A stretch of 64,000 nucleotides of DNA from Isoetes taiwanensis (GCA_021234155.1 JAJEKV010000058.1:1727060-1791059), one strand, 5' to 3'; positions 1 through 11,471 are shown, counted from the first letter of the stretch. The notes: generated from the letters alone by a model not told the origin. Translations and numbers: made by a program.

Positions 1-468
1 TCAGAATGCTTTGTCGAACTTTAGGCATGACATGCGGCATGAGTTTCTCCAAATCAGGTGCAAAGTGAACCTTTTTTTCGTCATCATGAGGAATGGTATC
101 GACTGCAAAAGCAGGTTGCGTGCCCTTAGAAATAATGGTTAAGGGACGTGACGCCCTAGTCTGGCGTGAAACCAAACCAACCCAATTTGATGGCTGAACT
201 GGAGGATTAAGTGCCTGAAAAATTTCTTCCTGTGCTTGTTGATCCATCTGAGGTTGATTGGCAGGAGCTGGTTGATAGCGTGATTGCCGAGGTGCGCGGG
301 TAGCTTCAAGAACAGGGGCGCCGGTCCTTGTTTGCCATTAGCAATCCAGAGTTGGTAAGCCGTGAGGCGGACCGATGTGGTCTGATTTGTGCCAGGAAGC
401 TGCACTTGAACTTGTGGAAGTTGAGGACACGCCATGGTGGTATGACCCCATTCTTGACAGTGATAACA
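1..468 (-). pseudogene. gypsy-type gag/protease junction remnant
   Basis: This stretch lies directly downstream, on the minus strand, of the zinc-knuckle part of a retrotransposon gag. It holds an open stretch of about 98 codons (139-435) rich in Gln, Leu and basic residues, then a further open segment running off the window edge. I see no clear aspartic-protease DSG or DTG motif, so its identity rests on position only. The frame differs from the gag frame before it, which suggests decay. It may be the C-terminal gag tail or the start of protease; confidence is low. Confidence 0.35.
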
Positions 469-1207
469 CTAAGCTTTCGAAGGATCAAAAGGAGGACGCG
501 TATTGGGTCCCCGTTGTTGCTCCTGTTGCTGATAGAGTTGATTGGGTTGCACCTGCAGTGGTGGCTGCTGATATTGCGATTGGTGCTGAGGTGTGGTTTG
601 CACTTGATAAACCATCTTGTTACGGAAAGGTGTAGGATGAGTGCGAGTGCACTCTTCCGTGGCATGATTGCACATGTTGCATCTTTTACAATGAGGCGGG
701 CCATTGGTGGAGTTGCACTCATTCGCCAAGTGGCCTTGATATTTGCAGATATGGCACCAGATCTGACTGCGCTGCGGATTGGCGTGTTGAGGTTGAACAG
801 CAGTCTGGGGAACCATGACGGGTGGAATGAAAGGGAGCTCCTGAAGAGCCACGCCCGCGGGAGGAAACATTGGCCGAAAGATTGACAAGATCGATAGCCC
901 GCTCCAAAGTCTTCGGGCGCAGTATTCATCATGAGTCGGATAGTCGGAGGAAGTCCTTGGAGAAACCAGACTAAGATCCGGCTCGTGTGGGGTACTCCTT
1001 GAGTTTGCTTTGAAAGCGTAATGTGAAGTCGATCCGCAAAATCCCGGCGGACTCCGTGGGCTCTTGTTGAAGGTCATTGAGTTGCTTGAGATGAAGTTGA
1101 TCATCATCCGTGGTCCCATAGTGAGAAAGAAAAGCAGTTTTCATTTCGGACCAATCTTGTTTCCAAAGTGGCTTTTGTTGGACATGAGCCATTGATGAGG
1201 GAGCCAC
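469..1207 (-). pseudogene. gag C-terminal half with two CCHC zinc knuckles
   Basis: Minus-strand retrotransposon gag, the structural protein that packages element RNA. Two consecutive zinc knuckles are visible, CHICKYQGHLANEC and CKRCNMCNHATEEC, both fitting CX2CX4HX4C. They are followed by a Gln-rich tail ending at the stop near 469. Just upstream (971-1207) another frame reads like the end of a retrotransposon gag domain, with W-S-E-M-K-T-A-F-L and a Lys/Leu-rich helix. At least two frame changes separate these blocks from the N-terminal half, so the gene is broken. Paired knuckles fit a Ty3/gypsy element, but no pol is in the window to confirm the family. Confidence 0.7.
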
Positions 1208-1959
1208 GCAAAGATGGTGGAAAAGATGTGGAATTTCAGTTGAGGTTGCGCATGACCATTCAGGACAGCCAGAGCCTCAAATTCTTCCATGTGGGCCTGA
1301 GCACTTTGGTCTAAGGGTTTGCCTTTCGTGTTGCCAAAGGTAGGATAAGTCAGCTTAAGGGTCTGAAAGGTAGAGGTAAAAGTGTTGGGCTGGACAGGAA
1401 CATGATAATGAGGATATTGAGGTGGAGTTGGCGGTGGCATGGTGCCTGAAAGACCCGGATGAAGAGGTTGCTGAGGTGGAGGTACTGGAGGTGCCTGATC
1501 ATTGGTTTTGAGGTCGGTAAGGTTGTAAACAGGAAGAGTGGTGGGAAATGTAGGGAAGGGAAATTCCTGGGGAGGAGCAAAAGAGACCTGTGGATATCCC
1601 TGTCCACCCGTAGGAGATGATGGTTGTGAAGGCAGAGGCGTATGGCCAGAAGACTGATGGATGAAGGCATGTTCTGGGGTGTGAAAGTAAGGTTGAGCAG
1701 GTGGAGCCGGATAGGGCTCCTGATAGTGATGAGGAGACTGAGGCTGTGAGCAATGTTTGCACGCTTGAGGCGGAGAATTAGGACGAGACATGACACGAGG
1801 GGTGGGTGGCGCCGACTGAGCCCTAGACCGAATGTGGCCTCCCTCAATGTCATAAGCAGATCCATACATGTCACGAACAGCTTCCCTTCTATGATGGCGC
1901 TCCAAGCGAGACGCCGTCTGGGAAAGAAGTTCTTCTGGCGTGAAATTTCGGACAGACAT
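1141..1959 (-). pseudogene. gag N-terminal half, Pro/Gln-rich
   Basis: A 272-codon minus-strand ORF starting with Met at 1959, about 210 bp inside the LTR at 2167-2586, which is where gag should begin. Residues 1-45 are charged. Residues 60-190 are strongly Pro/Gln/His-rich and probably disordered. The last 70 residues (FEALAVLNGHAQPQLKFHIF and around) match the general pattern of a gypsy gag capsid start. The frame is lost near 1145 and continues in another frame. The start is chosen because it is the first Met after the leader and the ORF then stays open for 800 bp. Confidence 0.65.
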
Positions 1960-2166
1960 GGCGACAGAAGAAAGGAAAATCGAATCAGACCCGGCAGCGG
2001 CGACAGTGTTTGGGGTCTGGGTTCGGGAACTCCTGCAAGACAGCCCTCTGTGAGGACCCTTGGATCTAACAGGAGAATCCGGGGGACTATGTCACGCGGG
2101 ATTTGCAAGAAAAGAACAAGAAGAAGAGAACAATGAGAGGAAAATGATAAGCTTCCTTGATATCAA
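1960..2166 (-). other. untranslated leader of the gypsy-type element
   Basis: Gene-free stretch between the putative 5' LTR and the gag start. It should contain the tRNA primer-binding site just inside the LTR, but I cannot match it confidently to a particular tRNA. It includes CT/GA-rich blocks. Confidence 0.4.
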
Positions 2167-2586
2167 TGATGAACATACATGAGCTCTCGCAATCGAGAGA
2201 AGACTGAAGAGAGACAAGACTCAAAACTCATCTAAAAACTCATGTGCTAGCTCTACTCATATATATAGTACAATGGCCTTTGGCCCAATATAGACACTCT
2301 GACTGATCTCGGTGCCGACTCCTGGAAGGAGGCCTGATTTGCAGGAATGTTGGCGGTGCCTCTTGAAGTGCCTAGAATCACGCTGACGCTGACGCGGGCG
2401 GTGACGGGCCGTCACTTGTCTGAGCGGCGCCTCTTGTTGACGGACGCAGGCTTTGACTGCGTGGTCTGCTGCTTGGTCTTCTGCTGAGCCTTTGATGGCT
2501 GACCCGTGGCTGACTGTGGATCCTTGTTCTTGACCTGGTCCGTCGTATGCATGAATAGTCCTGTACCAGGAGGCACAGGACTAACA
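2167..2586 (-). mobile_element. 5' LTR of the minus-strand gypsy-type element
   Basis: A 420-bp block that begins TG and ends CA (TGATGAAC to GACTAACA). It sits directly upstream of gag and is inserted exactly where the LTR-A repeat, known from 25,290 onward, is interrupted. On the minus strand it carries a TATA-like CTATATATATGAG that could be the element promoter. The 3' LTR lies outside the window, so LTR identity cannot be tested. The first bases after it (GGCAT) should be one copy of the target duplication. Confidence 0.6.
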
Positions 2587-3549
2587 GGCATATGTCTTAT
2601 CCTAAAACTGCCAACAAGAATTAGGTTCTACATGGTACTATTTTTGTAGCTTTCTGTTTTCATTTTGATTTTTGTGTTCTATAGTCCTTTTATTAGGTTC
2701 AGACTTTATGCCCCTATTCGAACCTTGTGTCCTCACGTAGTCTTAGTGGACATTATCTAGTAGACGTTAAACTATTTATCCGCTAAGGCGCAGACGTCTT
2801 ATTGATAATTTACTTTCTTTGCTTTTTTTGCGGATTGGTACTCTTTTTTTGCGTGAACCTGGGAAATACATGTTCCAAATAATTCTATGAACTCATAACT
2901 ATCTTAATTGAACGATTAAGATATAATCTGAAATTAATCAGCCATGTTTATTATCCAATGTAGGCTCATCATCCCTTTAGGGTTGCCGGAAGTGCAAACA
3001 CTAGGGGCGGTATATGAGGTTTTGAAATATTCATAACAATCTTCTTTTTGGATGGTAGATCTCTGCTTGTTGTAGATTTTGATGGTCGAGGTTCTTGTCT
3101 TCTATATGGATGGTAGATCTTTAGGGCTTATTTGCCTATCAAGCGTAGACTGCTGGATGCTTTTCTTGCAGCAAGCCGACAAGCTGTGTGAATGTATACC
3201 AGATTGAAGGAAGTCCCTGCTAAGCAGGAGGAATGTTGTATATGTAGGTGATTTCAATACTAAAGATGTAGGAAATCAAAACAGATGAGAAGACATAACA
3301 ATAATTCAAAGAATCATAGACAAGTTGTTAGAATCAGGAGCGAAAGCAACAAGTATATTCTCCTGATCTAATGCTTTATAATTCAAATTCAGTCCATTCA
3401 TTTCTATCAATTCATGAGGGAAACCCATAGCACGACAACACCTTTTCTTAATACATTGTGCGACAAAAGCCGAACCTAATTTAAAATATTAGGGTACACA
3501 AGTTCCTTTAGAGCAATTATTACTCATTCAACCTTTAGAGCAATTATTA
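2587..3549. mobile_element. LTR-A, left portion
   Basis: Non-coding repeat shared at high identity with 25,290-26,190; its last part is shared with 5,300-5,720 and 62,229-62,510. Its far end (6,218 and 63,005) is GGGGGCCA, read as TGGCCCCC on the minus strand. It lies 3' of minus-strand gypsy pol debris at 6.4-7.4 kb. I therefore infer it is a long LTR of a Ty3/gypsy element in minus orientation. It is cut at 2,586 by the 420-bp LTR and at 3,549 by a LINE. Confidence 0.6.
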
Positions 3550-4904
3550 TTTTTTTAATTGAAGGATGAAGTATATATTAAGTCCGTATAGTAAAAGTAC
3601 AAAGTACATGAAAAGCTATTAAAAGCTCTTTTAGAAAATAACCTTTAGGAAAGGGTAGGTTAGTGACCCTGATAAAATCAAACTATCCAAAATAAAAAAT
3701 AGAGCTTAAAAGTTTTTGGCAGTTTCAAGCAAATATATCAGTTGTATTTGGAGTATCCAAGTGATCAGTGTTCACCCGAAAATCTTCTTTTCTTAGGCTC
3801 CCTCTTCGAATGATCCTTCCTTCCCATTCCCTTGTTAGCCACAATGAATAGGCAGTAAGGGCATTTGCACATATGGGCCTTTCCTAGATTGAACCTGTCT
3901 TTCTTGTCTTTTGCAGTGCACAGAATGTATCTTTTCTCATCAAGATAGGAGGTGCAGGCACAATTGCATTGACATTCATCCCCGTGCTCATTGGGAATTT
4001 CGACTCCAAACTGTGTGAGCCATAGCGCATTCGCATGGAGATTCATCCTCCTCCACCTCAGCCTCTTAAACATGATCAGAGTATTACCTGCAAACAAAGG
4101 GAAAACCAGCATTAAATAAGGAATTGAGTCTTAATTCTGATTCCCGAACACTTCCAAAACCCAATTTATATCATATTGGGCCTGCTTAATAATGGCTTTG
4201 GGCCAAATGATTTCCTCCTTGAAAATCAAGGTTTTTCTTCCTTTCCACACTCTCCATAGGAGAATGTATCTCCTCCATTCAAATGGGTTCTCAGGGAAGA
4301 AGAGCTCTACAGTTTGCATATTGGCCAAGCCAGGAATATTCAGCTCAGTTTCTGCGAGCTCCAGAGTCCATTCTGCCCATAAGCAATTTTTAAAAAGATG
4401 TGCTTCATCTTCCTGATCCTGCAGGCATCTAACACAAATGTCAGAATTAGACATGTTAAGCCTCCATCTTTTCCTGTTGGTAGCTAAAGCTTTGTGCCAA
4501 AGTTGCCACATGAAGGCCTTGATTTTTGGGTGGATTGGACTTTTCCACATAAAGATCAAGTTCCTTAAAGCTCTATCAGGATCAATATTCCATTTCCTGT
4601 GAATGGATATTTCTTGGCCCCTGTTAAGATACCTGTAGGCCAGGTTTACTCTGTAACCACAAAAACCATTAATATGCCAAAATACATCCGTATCATGCCA
4701 TTCTCCAACTGCCAATCTCCGAGAGACACTGTTAAAAAGCTGCCTGGAGTCATCTCCTAGATTTGCTAGGCTGGAGTCCTGATAAACAAAATCATCAGTA
4801 ATATCCCTTATATATATAATTCCACTATTAGTACATTGCTTGGCTAACTTAGGGAAGTTAGTAGCAAGACAAATATTAGGGTCATCTAAAATGAGAGAAG
4901 GACT
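3550..4904 (-). mobile_element. 5'-truncated LINE insertion
   Basis: A 1,355-bp LINE copy in minus orientation. An 18-bp target duplication, CCTTTAGAGCAATTATTA, flanks it exactly at 3,532-3,549 and 4,905-4,922. A short poly-T at 3,550-3,556 is the poly-A tail of the minus-strand copy. The body codes for the end of ORF2. The long duplication and the truncated 5' end are hallmarks of target-primed reverse transcription. It landed inside LTR-A. Confidence 0.88.
4131..4715 (-). pseudogene. LINE ORF2 C-terminus (zf-RVT domain)
   Basis: A 194-codon ORF matching the C-terminal region of plant LINE reverse transcriptases. It has the pattern W-K-S-P-I-H-P-K-I-K-A-F-M-W, then the zinc-binding segment C-V-R-C-L-Q-D-Q-E-D-E-A-H-L-F-K-N-C, then an aromatic-rich tail. 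Only the last fifth of ORF2 is present; the RT and endonuclease were lost by 5' truncation. A further 115-codon ORF (3,765-4,112) carries several Cys/His pairs (C-Q-C-N-C-A-C, C-K-C-P-Y-C) and may be the tail of the same element. Confidence 0.8.
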
Positions 4905-4922
4905 CCTTTAGAGCAATTATTA

Positions 4923-6218
4923 CTCTGCCTGTTGTAGATTTTGATGGCCGAGGTTCTTATCTTCTATATGGATGGTAGATCTTTGGCCTGTTGTTGACTT
5001 TGATGGCCGAGGTTCTTTGAAAGCTAAGAGTAACAGTCAGAAAGTAGAGATTCTGTGTGTTTTAGGTTTATTCCTATTCTGGGTTTGAATTAATACCCTA
5101 TTAGTACTGCCCTAGAACATGGCGATATTCCCCTTCCAAAAATAGGGCGACATTCCCCTGTTGGCGCACAAGCTTCTAGTGCATGTATACAGGCTCCTTC
5201 CTTGGTTGCTCTAAAGCAATAATAGCAGACGATACAAATTGCAGAAGCTGTTGGCATTCATGGAATCTGCAATTGAGCCTTGGCAGCCACTAGTTCGTAT
5301 GGATATATTAGGGCTTATTTTCCTATCAAGCATAAACTGCTGGATGCTTTTCTTGCAGCAAGCCGATAAGCTGTATGAGCTAGCTATGTGAATGTATACC
5401 AGGTTGAAGGAAGTCCATGCTAAGCAGGAGGAATGTTGTATATGTAGGAGATTTCAATACTAAAGATGTAGGGGAAATCAAAACAGATGAAAAGACATAA
5501 CAACAATTCAAAGGATCATAGACAAGTTGCTAGAATCAGGAGAAAAAACAACAAGTATATTCTCCTGATCTAATGCTTTATAATTCAAATTCAGTCCATT
5601 CATTTCTATCAATTCATGAGGGAAACTCATAGCGCGACAACACCTTTTCTTAATACATTGACAAAAGACGAACTTAATTAAAATATTAGGGTACATAAGT
5701 TCCTCTAGAGCAATTATTACTCATTCAACGGGTAACATTAGTGGTACAAGAAATTTATCTCAGCGGCCAAGGCCGCCGCGAACATTTCTTTTGTCCAACT
5801 CGCTGGAAAAGATGTTTTATGCTGATTCAAAAGGATTTCAGTTCTAAACATTCAAAAATTAACTGATTATGTTTAATCTTGGCATTCTAACTTCCATAGT
5901 TGCCAAACTCTAATCAAATACAAACTTTGTTTATTAGAGTTTGTATTCAAGTCCAATGTCCAAGCAATTTTTTTTGTTAGTTGTTTACGAAATTCTTTTA
6001 TATTTTTTAACCTAAGAGCCAGGAGTGGCAAAGAAAAAGCACTGAGTGGGATGTTCTACAAGGTTTGACTACTGACAGCTTAAATTCATAGCAGAAAAAG
6101 GAACTCCACACCCATCCATATGATCCATGATTTCCATAATTTATTGTAGCTTCAATTCTTCCCATCCCCCTTCGTCATAGCCCCTACCACCTACAATTTT
6201 ATGTCAAGTCTAGGGGGC
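4923..6218. mobile_element. LTR-A, right portion, partly duplicated
   Basis: Continuation of LTR-A after the LINE. The segment around 5,300-5,720 repeats what is already at 3,130-3,530, so this LTR copy holds an internal partial duplication of about 400 bp. The part from 5,440 to 6,218 matches 62,229-63,005 nearly base for base, and both copies stop at the same CTAGGGGGCCA. There is no coding potential. Confidence 0.6.
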
Positions 6219-6476
6219 CACTTCCAGCTTACTTGTAGCCCTCCTAATTGGGATTTTTGTTGGGTTAGTTTTTTTGTTGTTACATCAGATTGCTTGGCCC
6301 ATTCGTTAAATGAAAACTTTGATCTTGTGCCCTATGGATTGATGAACGTCTTTTATCCCATATTGATGAATGTCTTTTATCCCATATCGTTGCAGAGCTT
6401 CGCTTGTTTAACTTTTATTTTCAGCCAAACATTGTCCCCTACTTGGAACTCCCTTATGGTCCTATGCTTCTTGCTG
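6219..6476 (-). pseudogene. gypsy integrase C-terminal remnant
   Basis: Between LTR-A and the RNase H fragment, minus-strand codons at about 6,400-6,478 read HRTIREFQVGDNVWLKIKV. This is the conserved start of the gypsy integrase C-terminal domain (pattern H-R-x-x-R-x-F-x-V-G-D-x-V). The integrase zinc finger and catalytic core that should precede it are missing, so the element has a large pol deletion. The rest is stop-rich. Confidence 0.6.
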
Positions 6477-7440
6477 CTAGAATGAGAAATGATGATCCAA
6501 TAAATAATGTCTCCATCGCAACGCATGAATGACCGCCAACATCTCTAAGTCGTGCATTAAATAATTTTGTTCTGCAGTTGACAATTTATGAGATGTATAT
6601 GCACAAACTCTACCATGGTACAATAAGATTCCACCAATTGCCTTTTCAGAGGCATCTGTAATTACTTGAATGGATTGATCCATATCAAATATCTTCAGAA
6701 TAGGAGCACGAATGAGTGCCTCCTTTAACTCCTGAAAAATTCCTGGCACTACCAGCCCAAACCAAATTAATTCCTTTCTTTAACAATGATGTAAGAGGAG
6801 CAGCAATCTTTAAAAATTTAAGAACAAATTTATGATAATAACTTGCAAGCCCCATAAAAGCTCTTATCTCTTTCACAGTCTGTGGTACTGGCGAATCCTT
6901 AGCAGCTTCAATCTTTGCAGGATCTGGTCCAACTCCATTCTCGGGAATCACATGACCCAAATACACCAATTTACATTGTGCAAAGGAACATCTGAACTCT
7001 TCCTTTAGTATATTCAAAGCCTATCTCACATGCTCCATATATTCTTGCAAGGTCCTAAAATAAACTATAATGTCATTAAAGAACATCAATATGAAATTAT
7101 CCAGAATGGGTCTAAAAACATCGTTCATTAATTGCATAAAGGTCACAGGAGCATTGCTTAAACCAAATAGCATCACAACACTCGTAGTGACAGAAAGGCA
7201 GTCTTATAAACATCCGACTCCTTAATCCTTATTTAGTGGTATCTGGCTCAAAGATCAATCTTGGTAAAATACTTAGCTTGATCCAATTGATCTAACAACT
7301 CGTCCACCCTGGTTAATACATACTTGTTTTTTACAAGACCTGATTAAGCATTGGATAATCAATACAAAGTTTTGACGTACCATCCTTTTTCTTCACAAAT
7401 AGAACAGGAGCACCAAATGGGGATGTATTGTGAAAATTTG
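6477..7440 (-). pseudogene. gypsy reverse transcriptase and RNase H remnant
   Basis: Minus-strand pol. Reading from 7,440 down, [16 protein letters not shown] is the RT N-terminal signature. Further on come a frame-broken fingers/palm region, then LVYLGHVIPENGVGPDP and KEIRAFMGLASYYHKFV (RT thumb, 6,685-7,017). The 6,477-6,749 frame gives VITDASEKAIGGILL and TSHKLSTAEQNYLMHDLEML, the RNase H-like DAS and Y-x-x-x-D-x-E motifs. At least three frames and several stops interrupt it. It belongs to the same element as LTR-A on its left. Confidence 0.85.
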
Positions 7441-8390
7441 AAATATAACTTTGTGCAAATGACTAACTAGACAATGTAAACTTGGAACATAAAATAATTA
7501 GAACATATGTTATTGACAACGAATTCAAGACTTAACCATTGACAATGTCACTATTCATATGGCAGTGCATGAAACACTGTAGCAATGGATTAGGACTTGA
7601 CGAGCTCGAGCTTGTTCCTCCAGAACAGCTACTGCATACCCCGGATGATCACATCAATGCATTTACCTTGAACTTATAGGGCCGGATCCTACCGACTGGG
7701 CTCAGATCCGGCCGAAGAGAAGCATGAATCGGCTTCCGAAGCCACTGTTGCAACCTTTCTAATTCAAAAAGCTTTTTCCACGAAAACTTCCAATTCGAAT
7801 AAAACCCATATTAAGGAGATATTCATTTATATGGTTATTATAACCTTTCTTCAGAGTAACCTCCATAATGTAGATATTGTTAACCTTTCCAAGTGGTTAT
7901 TCTTCCCTTCATGAGTTGTTCATTTCCATGGTCACTGTATGCTATCTTTGCAATTCAATATTGACAAATGAATTTGCATTAATATATTTCATATTGAATC
8001 CAACATTTAAGTAGTACAAAACTGCACCAAAAGCAAAGGAAGGGCATAGTGCAATGGTTATGCTTGAAGAGTAAAGGTGGCAACAGAAAACAAGACCTAG
8101 AGAGGTCAAAGAGAAGGTTGCAGTCAAAATGTATCGGACCCAATGGTTGAGCATGATAAAAAAGAGTGAAATGAGAAAAACCCGATAATCAATGCTACAA
8201 ATGATGTTGAAACTATTGTAGTTGTTTGCAAATGTCAATGCAAGATTGCCTGCAACTCGATCTATAATTTTCGTGGTGGAAAGAGGGCAAGGAAGTCGTG
8301 ACACCACTTGTTGATGAATAATGTCAGAGGACAATAGAGGGGCAGAATTGTTCTAAGAAATCTGGATGAGAAAGGAAAATGCACCCAAGA
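7441..8390. other. no recognisable gene
   Basis: AT-rich sequence with small unrelated ORFs, the largest being 130 hydrophobic codons on the minus strand (7,942-8,334) that resemble no family I know. A short GC-richer patch near 7,680-7,740 contains GGCCGGATCC and GATCCGGCC as an inverted pair. It probably represents decayed LTR or intergenic sequence. Confidence 0.4.
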
Positions 8391-8880
8391 TTACCCAAGA
8401 AATTTTAAGCAAAAACATTGATTCCAAGATAACTTTTGAGGCTCAATAACATGATCTGTTGTGGAGTAATCCTGTAACCATCTTGGAGGCCTTCTATTTC
8501 CCGTAGGTCTTACTGCATCTCCTGCAATCTCACTTTCAACATCAGTATTAGAATCATTGCTTGCATCATTTGCATCATCCTCTGCATCACTTGCACTCTC
8601 CAAAAGAGGTGCTGATACAAATAAGTTCTTGTTTGGTGCATCTATGTCTGCAACAATGATAAATGTGGAGGCTTGTGGCTCGGCCTGAGAAAAGCAATTC
8701 TCATACTCATTAAATTCAACATGACAGCTGATCACCAGCTTCCTTGTCTCAAGATCAATGAATATATAAGCTTTCCTATTATTGCAATAGCCAATGAACA
8801 TGCATGTCTTTGCTTGACTGTTTAGCTTGGAATTTGGAGCATTCAACCTTATAAAAGCCTTGCAGCCAAAACAAGAGTCA
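8391..8880 (-). pseudogene. copia pol fragment after integrase
   Basis: Minus-strand copia polyprotein segment. Just upstream of the annotated Met the frame reads FGCKAFIRLNAPNSKL, then KTCMFIGYCNNRKAYIFI and a C-H-V-E-F-N-E. This is the well-conserved block linking integrase to RT in Ty1/copia (pattern K-x-x-F-x-G-Y-x-x-x-x-K-A-Y). It continues into an acidic Asp/Ser/Asn-rich linker typical of that position and stops at 8,391. Its normal upstream neighbour lies next door but in opposite orientation. Confidence 0.8.
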
Positions 8881-8883
8881 ATG

Positions 8884-9262
8884 CTTTAATATTTTTGCAG
8901 TTTCAAACAATTGATTGAAAAAGGGACTGGTAATCAAATCTTATCCTTAACATCTAACAATGATGGTGAATTTTGTTCTAAAGCCTTTGAGGAGTTTTTC
9001 ATGAAGCATGGAATTGAACATCAGCTTACTGCACCATATAGAAGTGAGCAAAATGGCTAAGCAGGAAGAGTTAACAGGACCCTCATTGAAATGGCTAGTA
9101 AATTCCTACTCAATATGAAAGTACCAGCTTGTTTCTGGGGTGAGGCTATAGCAACAACAACTCATTTGGTAAACTGAACTCTACATCCATAGCTTGATTT
9201 TAAGGTCTCTGAAGCAGTGTGGTTAGGTAAACCTCCTATTCTCAAAAATTTGAAAACGTGAA
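8884..9262 (+). pseudogene. copia integrase core fragment, inverted
   Basis: Plus-strand copia integrase segment. TSNNDGEFCSKAFEEF carries the second catalytic Asp, HGIEHQLTAPYRSEQNG the conserved Glu region, and RVNRTLIEMASKFLL the following helix. A stop lies just after EQNG and another after THLVN. It ends with GKPPILKNLK, which in an intact element would join directly to the FGCKAF of the adjacent minus-strand piece. The two pieces are therefore one copia element broken and inverted at that point. Confidence 0.8.
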
Positions 9263-9871
9263 AGAAACAATGTAATACATACGTCTACTATCACATTTTG
9301 CAAATTATGAAAAAAATGCTTCACAAAAACCCATGCCTAATTATGCATCAAAGTGGCGTGATTAATACGGATCAACTTTTAAAACTGTTCAGCCTCAACA
9401 AAAGTAAGAAACATGGACAGAAATAAACTGGAATAGTTGAAGAAAAAACACTTTTATTCCAACTTCCAAATAATTGTCTTACATTAAATCAAACTGGCCT
9501 ACTTCCACGGCCAACTATATAAAACCTTAAAACTATACTTCAAAATAAAAAGAAACTCAAAGCAACTGCATGATGAGGGAACCAAAGCATGATCTGCATT
9601 TACAAAGCGAAATATGTTTAGAAGCATACAAAACCTGTTAAGAACAAAACAAAAACCAGTTTGAAATATAAGATTGCCATTTTATGACGAAAAACTATTT
9701 CATTTCTTGAAAACTCGATTATAGATGACATGAGAAGATCATTTCATAGCAAAATATTGGCATGCATGCCATTTTTACATAAAAAGCTTAAAGAAAACAA
9801 GAAATACAAGAAAAAAAGAGGCAAGGCAGGGTCCTTTCCTAGATTCTATACACAAGGGGCTACTGCTTTAC
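9263..9871. other. no recognisable gene
   Basis: A/T-rich sequence with many short A tracts and no ORF above 60 codons. I see no repeats or motifs of note. Confidence 0.4.
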
Positions 9872-10111
9872 TTAGGCACAAAGCTCGCACGTTTGAGTGA
9901 CGGTCCTGATTTTAGGCAAAGACAATTTTTCATGGTGCTTCAAATATATGCATTCAACATGAACTTTTTGTTTCAAGGGAGTTGTTTCAGCCCAAACTGT
10001 CACTTTAGCTTCAATGTTGACTCCCATATCCAAAAAAATCATGATAGCACGCTGTGAGAAAGAGCGATGAACTAATTTGTGGTCGAGATCGTCAACAAGT
10101 GCATTCTCGAT
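9872..10111 (-). other. open segment of 79 codons, unidentified
   Basis: Minus-strand reading frame, open from a stop at 10,112 to a stop at 9,872, with no early Met. It has a regular mix of residues (ALVDDLDHKLVHRSFSQRA at the start, a C-E-L-C-A end), unlike the surrounding stop-rich DNA. It lies just downstream of gypsy RT debris on the same strand but matches no RT motif I know. It could be a retroelement ORF remnant or a captured exon. Confidence 0.25.
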
Positions 10112-10264
10112 CTATGGTAGGCGAAGAGTCCTGGCTCTCATGCTCAGACATGTTGTGCACGCTCGGACGTGCTTGATGAAGAAGTTTCTTCTATAATTTC
10201 TTCATTGGAACGAGAAGAAGACTCAAAAAAATAGTAATCTGGCTTAGAACTTGAAGAATCACTG

Positions 10265-10434
10265 ACTCTTCAGGGAATACTCCTCCATGGAGTAAGATTC
10301 TGGCCTTATGAAGACTTGATCCAACAATCCAGCCAATTGCTTTTGTATCTCGACCATTTCTAAAGCATGAAACCTATAAGGTGGTCTTGGCATAGACTCT
10401 GCTCCTAGAATGAGCTTGATCTTGTGACGTTCCA
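10265..10434 (-). pseudogene. gypsy RT N-terminal fragment
   Basis: Minus-strand codons read VERHKIKLILGAESMPRPPY, then RFHALEMVEIQKQLAGLLDQ and FIRPE. This is the conserved entry to gypsy reverse transcriptase (pattern V-x-H-x-I-x-L-x-x-G-A-x-P-x-x-x-P-Y-R). The frame breaks after about 55 codons and the rest of RT is absent. It is an isolated scrap about 430 bp left of a TTA-flanked DNA element. Confidence 0.7.
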
Positions 10435-10867
10435 CGTATTTATATGTCTTTTTGAGTATCCATTAATTATTCATAAGCTAAGGTTAGCCATGTTAATCAT
10501 TAATTATTAAGGAAACCTAACCTTAAACCCTAATTCGAATTTAAGGCTTAACCTAATATTAAAAGAAGTTGAAATATTAAATTAGTTAATATTAACTAAT
10601 TTGGAGTTCTCTAATAGCCATGCCCTCCCTTCCGATCTTCACGCCTCTTTGTTCGATTCTCCCTTGCCTACATGTCTTCCTCCCTTTCGGCCACTCTCTC
10701 CTTGCCCTTCCTTTTCCCCGCATTTCTTGCTTGCCGATTTTGCGGAAGGAGCCCCTGCTTCCCTTCCCCTACAAAATAGAAATAGGGGAGGGGGGGTTTG
10801 GATGCTTCCTTCTTTTGCAAGCCTCCTTGTATTCACTTGTGGGCCATGATTACAATATAGTTAGTTA
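10435..10867. other. no recognisable gene; CT-rich patch
   Basis: AT-rich at first, then a pyrimidine-rich stretch (10,620-10,840) that opens several overlapping ORFs by composition alone. No domain signature is seen. It ends at the TTA target site of the next element. Confidence 0.35.
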
Positions 10868-11471
10868 GGCCCTCTTTCCATGGTAATGGTATCTTATATT
10901 TCTAAAGATCTAATTGGGCCACATAAAAAAGTCATCATGGTTTTTCCACTTAAAAATTTAAGACATGTCGTATATGAAGGCCGTACAGCTGTGGAGCCTT
11001 ATTTTCTTTCGGGGGAAACCCCCCGCCAGAAAATGCGACAGCCACCTATCCAATGGAAGGCCTTCGCTGCCGAAAATTTAGGGAGTCTCAAAAAAAGGAA
11101 TCGAAGAAGAATCGCTGCTGGAGAAGAATCGCTGCAGCAGAAGAATCAGACTTCTTGGATTTGTAGAGGAAGGCAGGTCGCTGCAGGTGGAGTTGGGCTG
11201 GTAAAACCATCAGATGCAGGTCAGTTGGGGAGTTTGGAGCTCGAAAACCATCTGCTGCAGGCCGATTTTCTGTTTGAAGGCCGACCTCAAACCATTTCAG
11301 GCCAATTTCAAGCCATTTCAAGCTATTACAAGCCAGTTGCAGGCCGATTTCAAGCCATTTCAAGGCCGAAAATCCTTACTTGCAGGTGAATTCCACTTGC
11401 CAATTATTTCTATAAAGATTATTCTGTTGTTTCTAGTTTTGGTTGTCATGTCTGGGCTTGATTCTTTAGAA

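Noticed and set aside
306-932. ORFs in several frames overlapping gag, including a 208-codon minus frame and a 185-codon plus frame
   Set aside because: Shadows of the zinc-knuckle gag frame, which alone has recognisable motifs.
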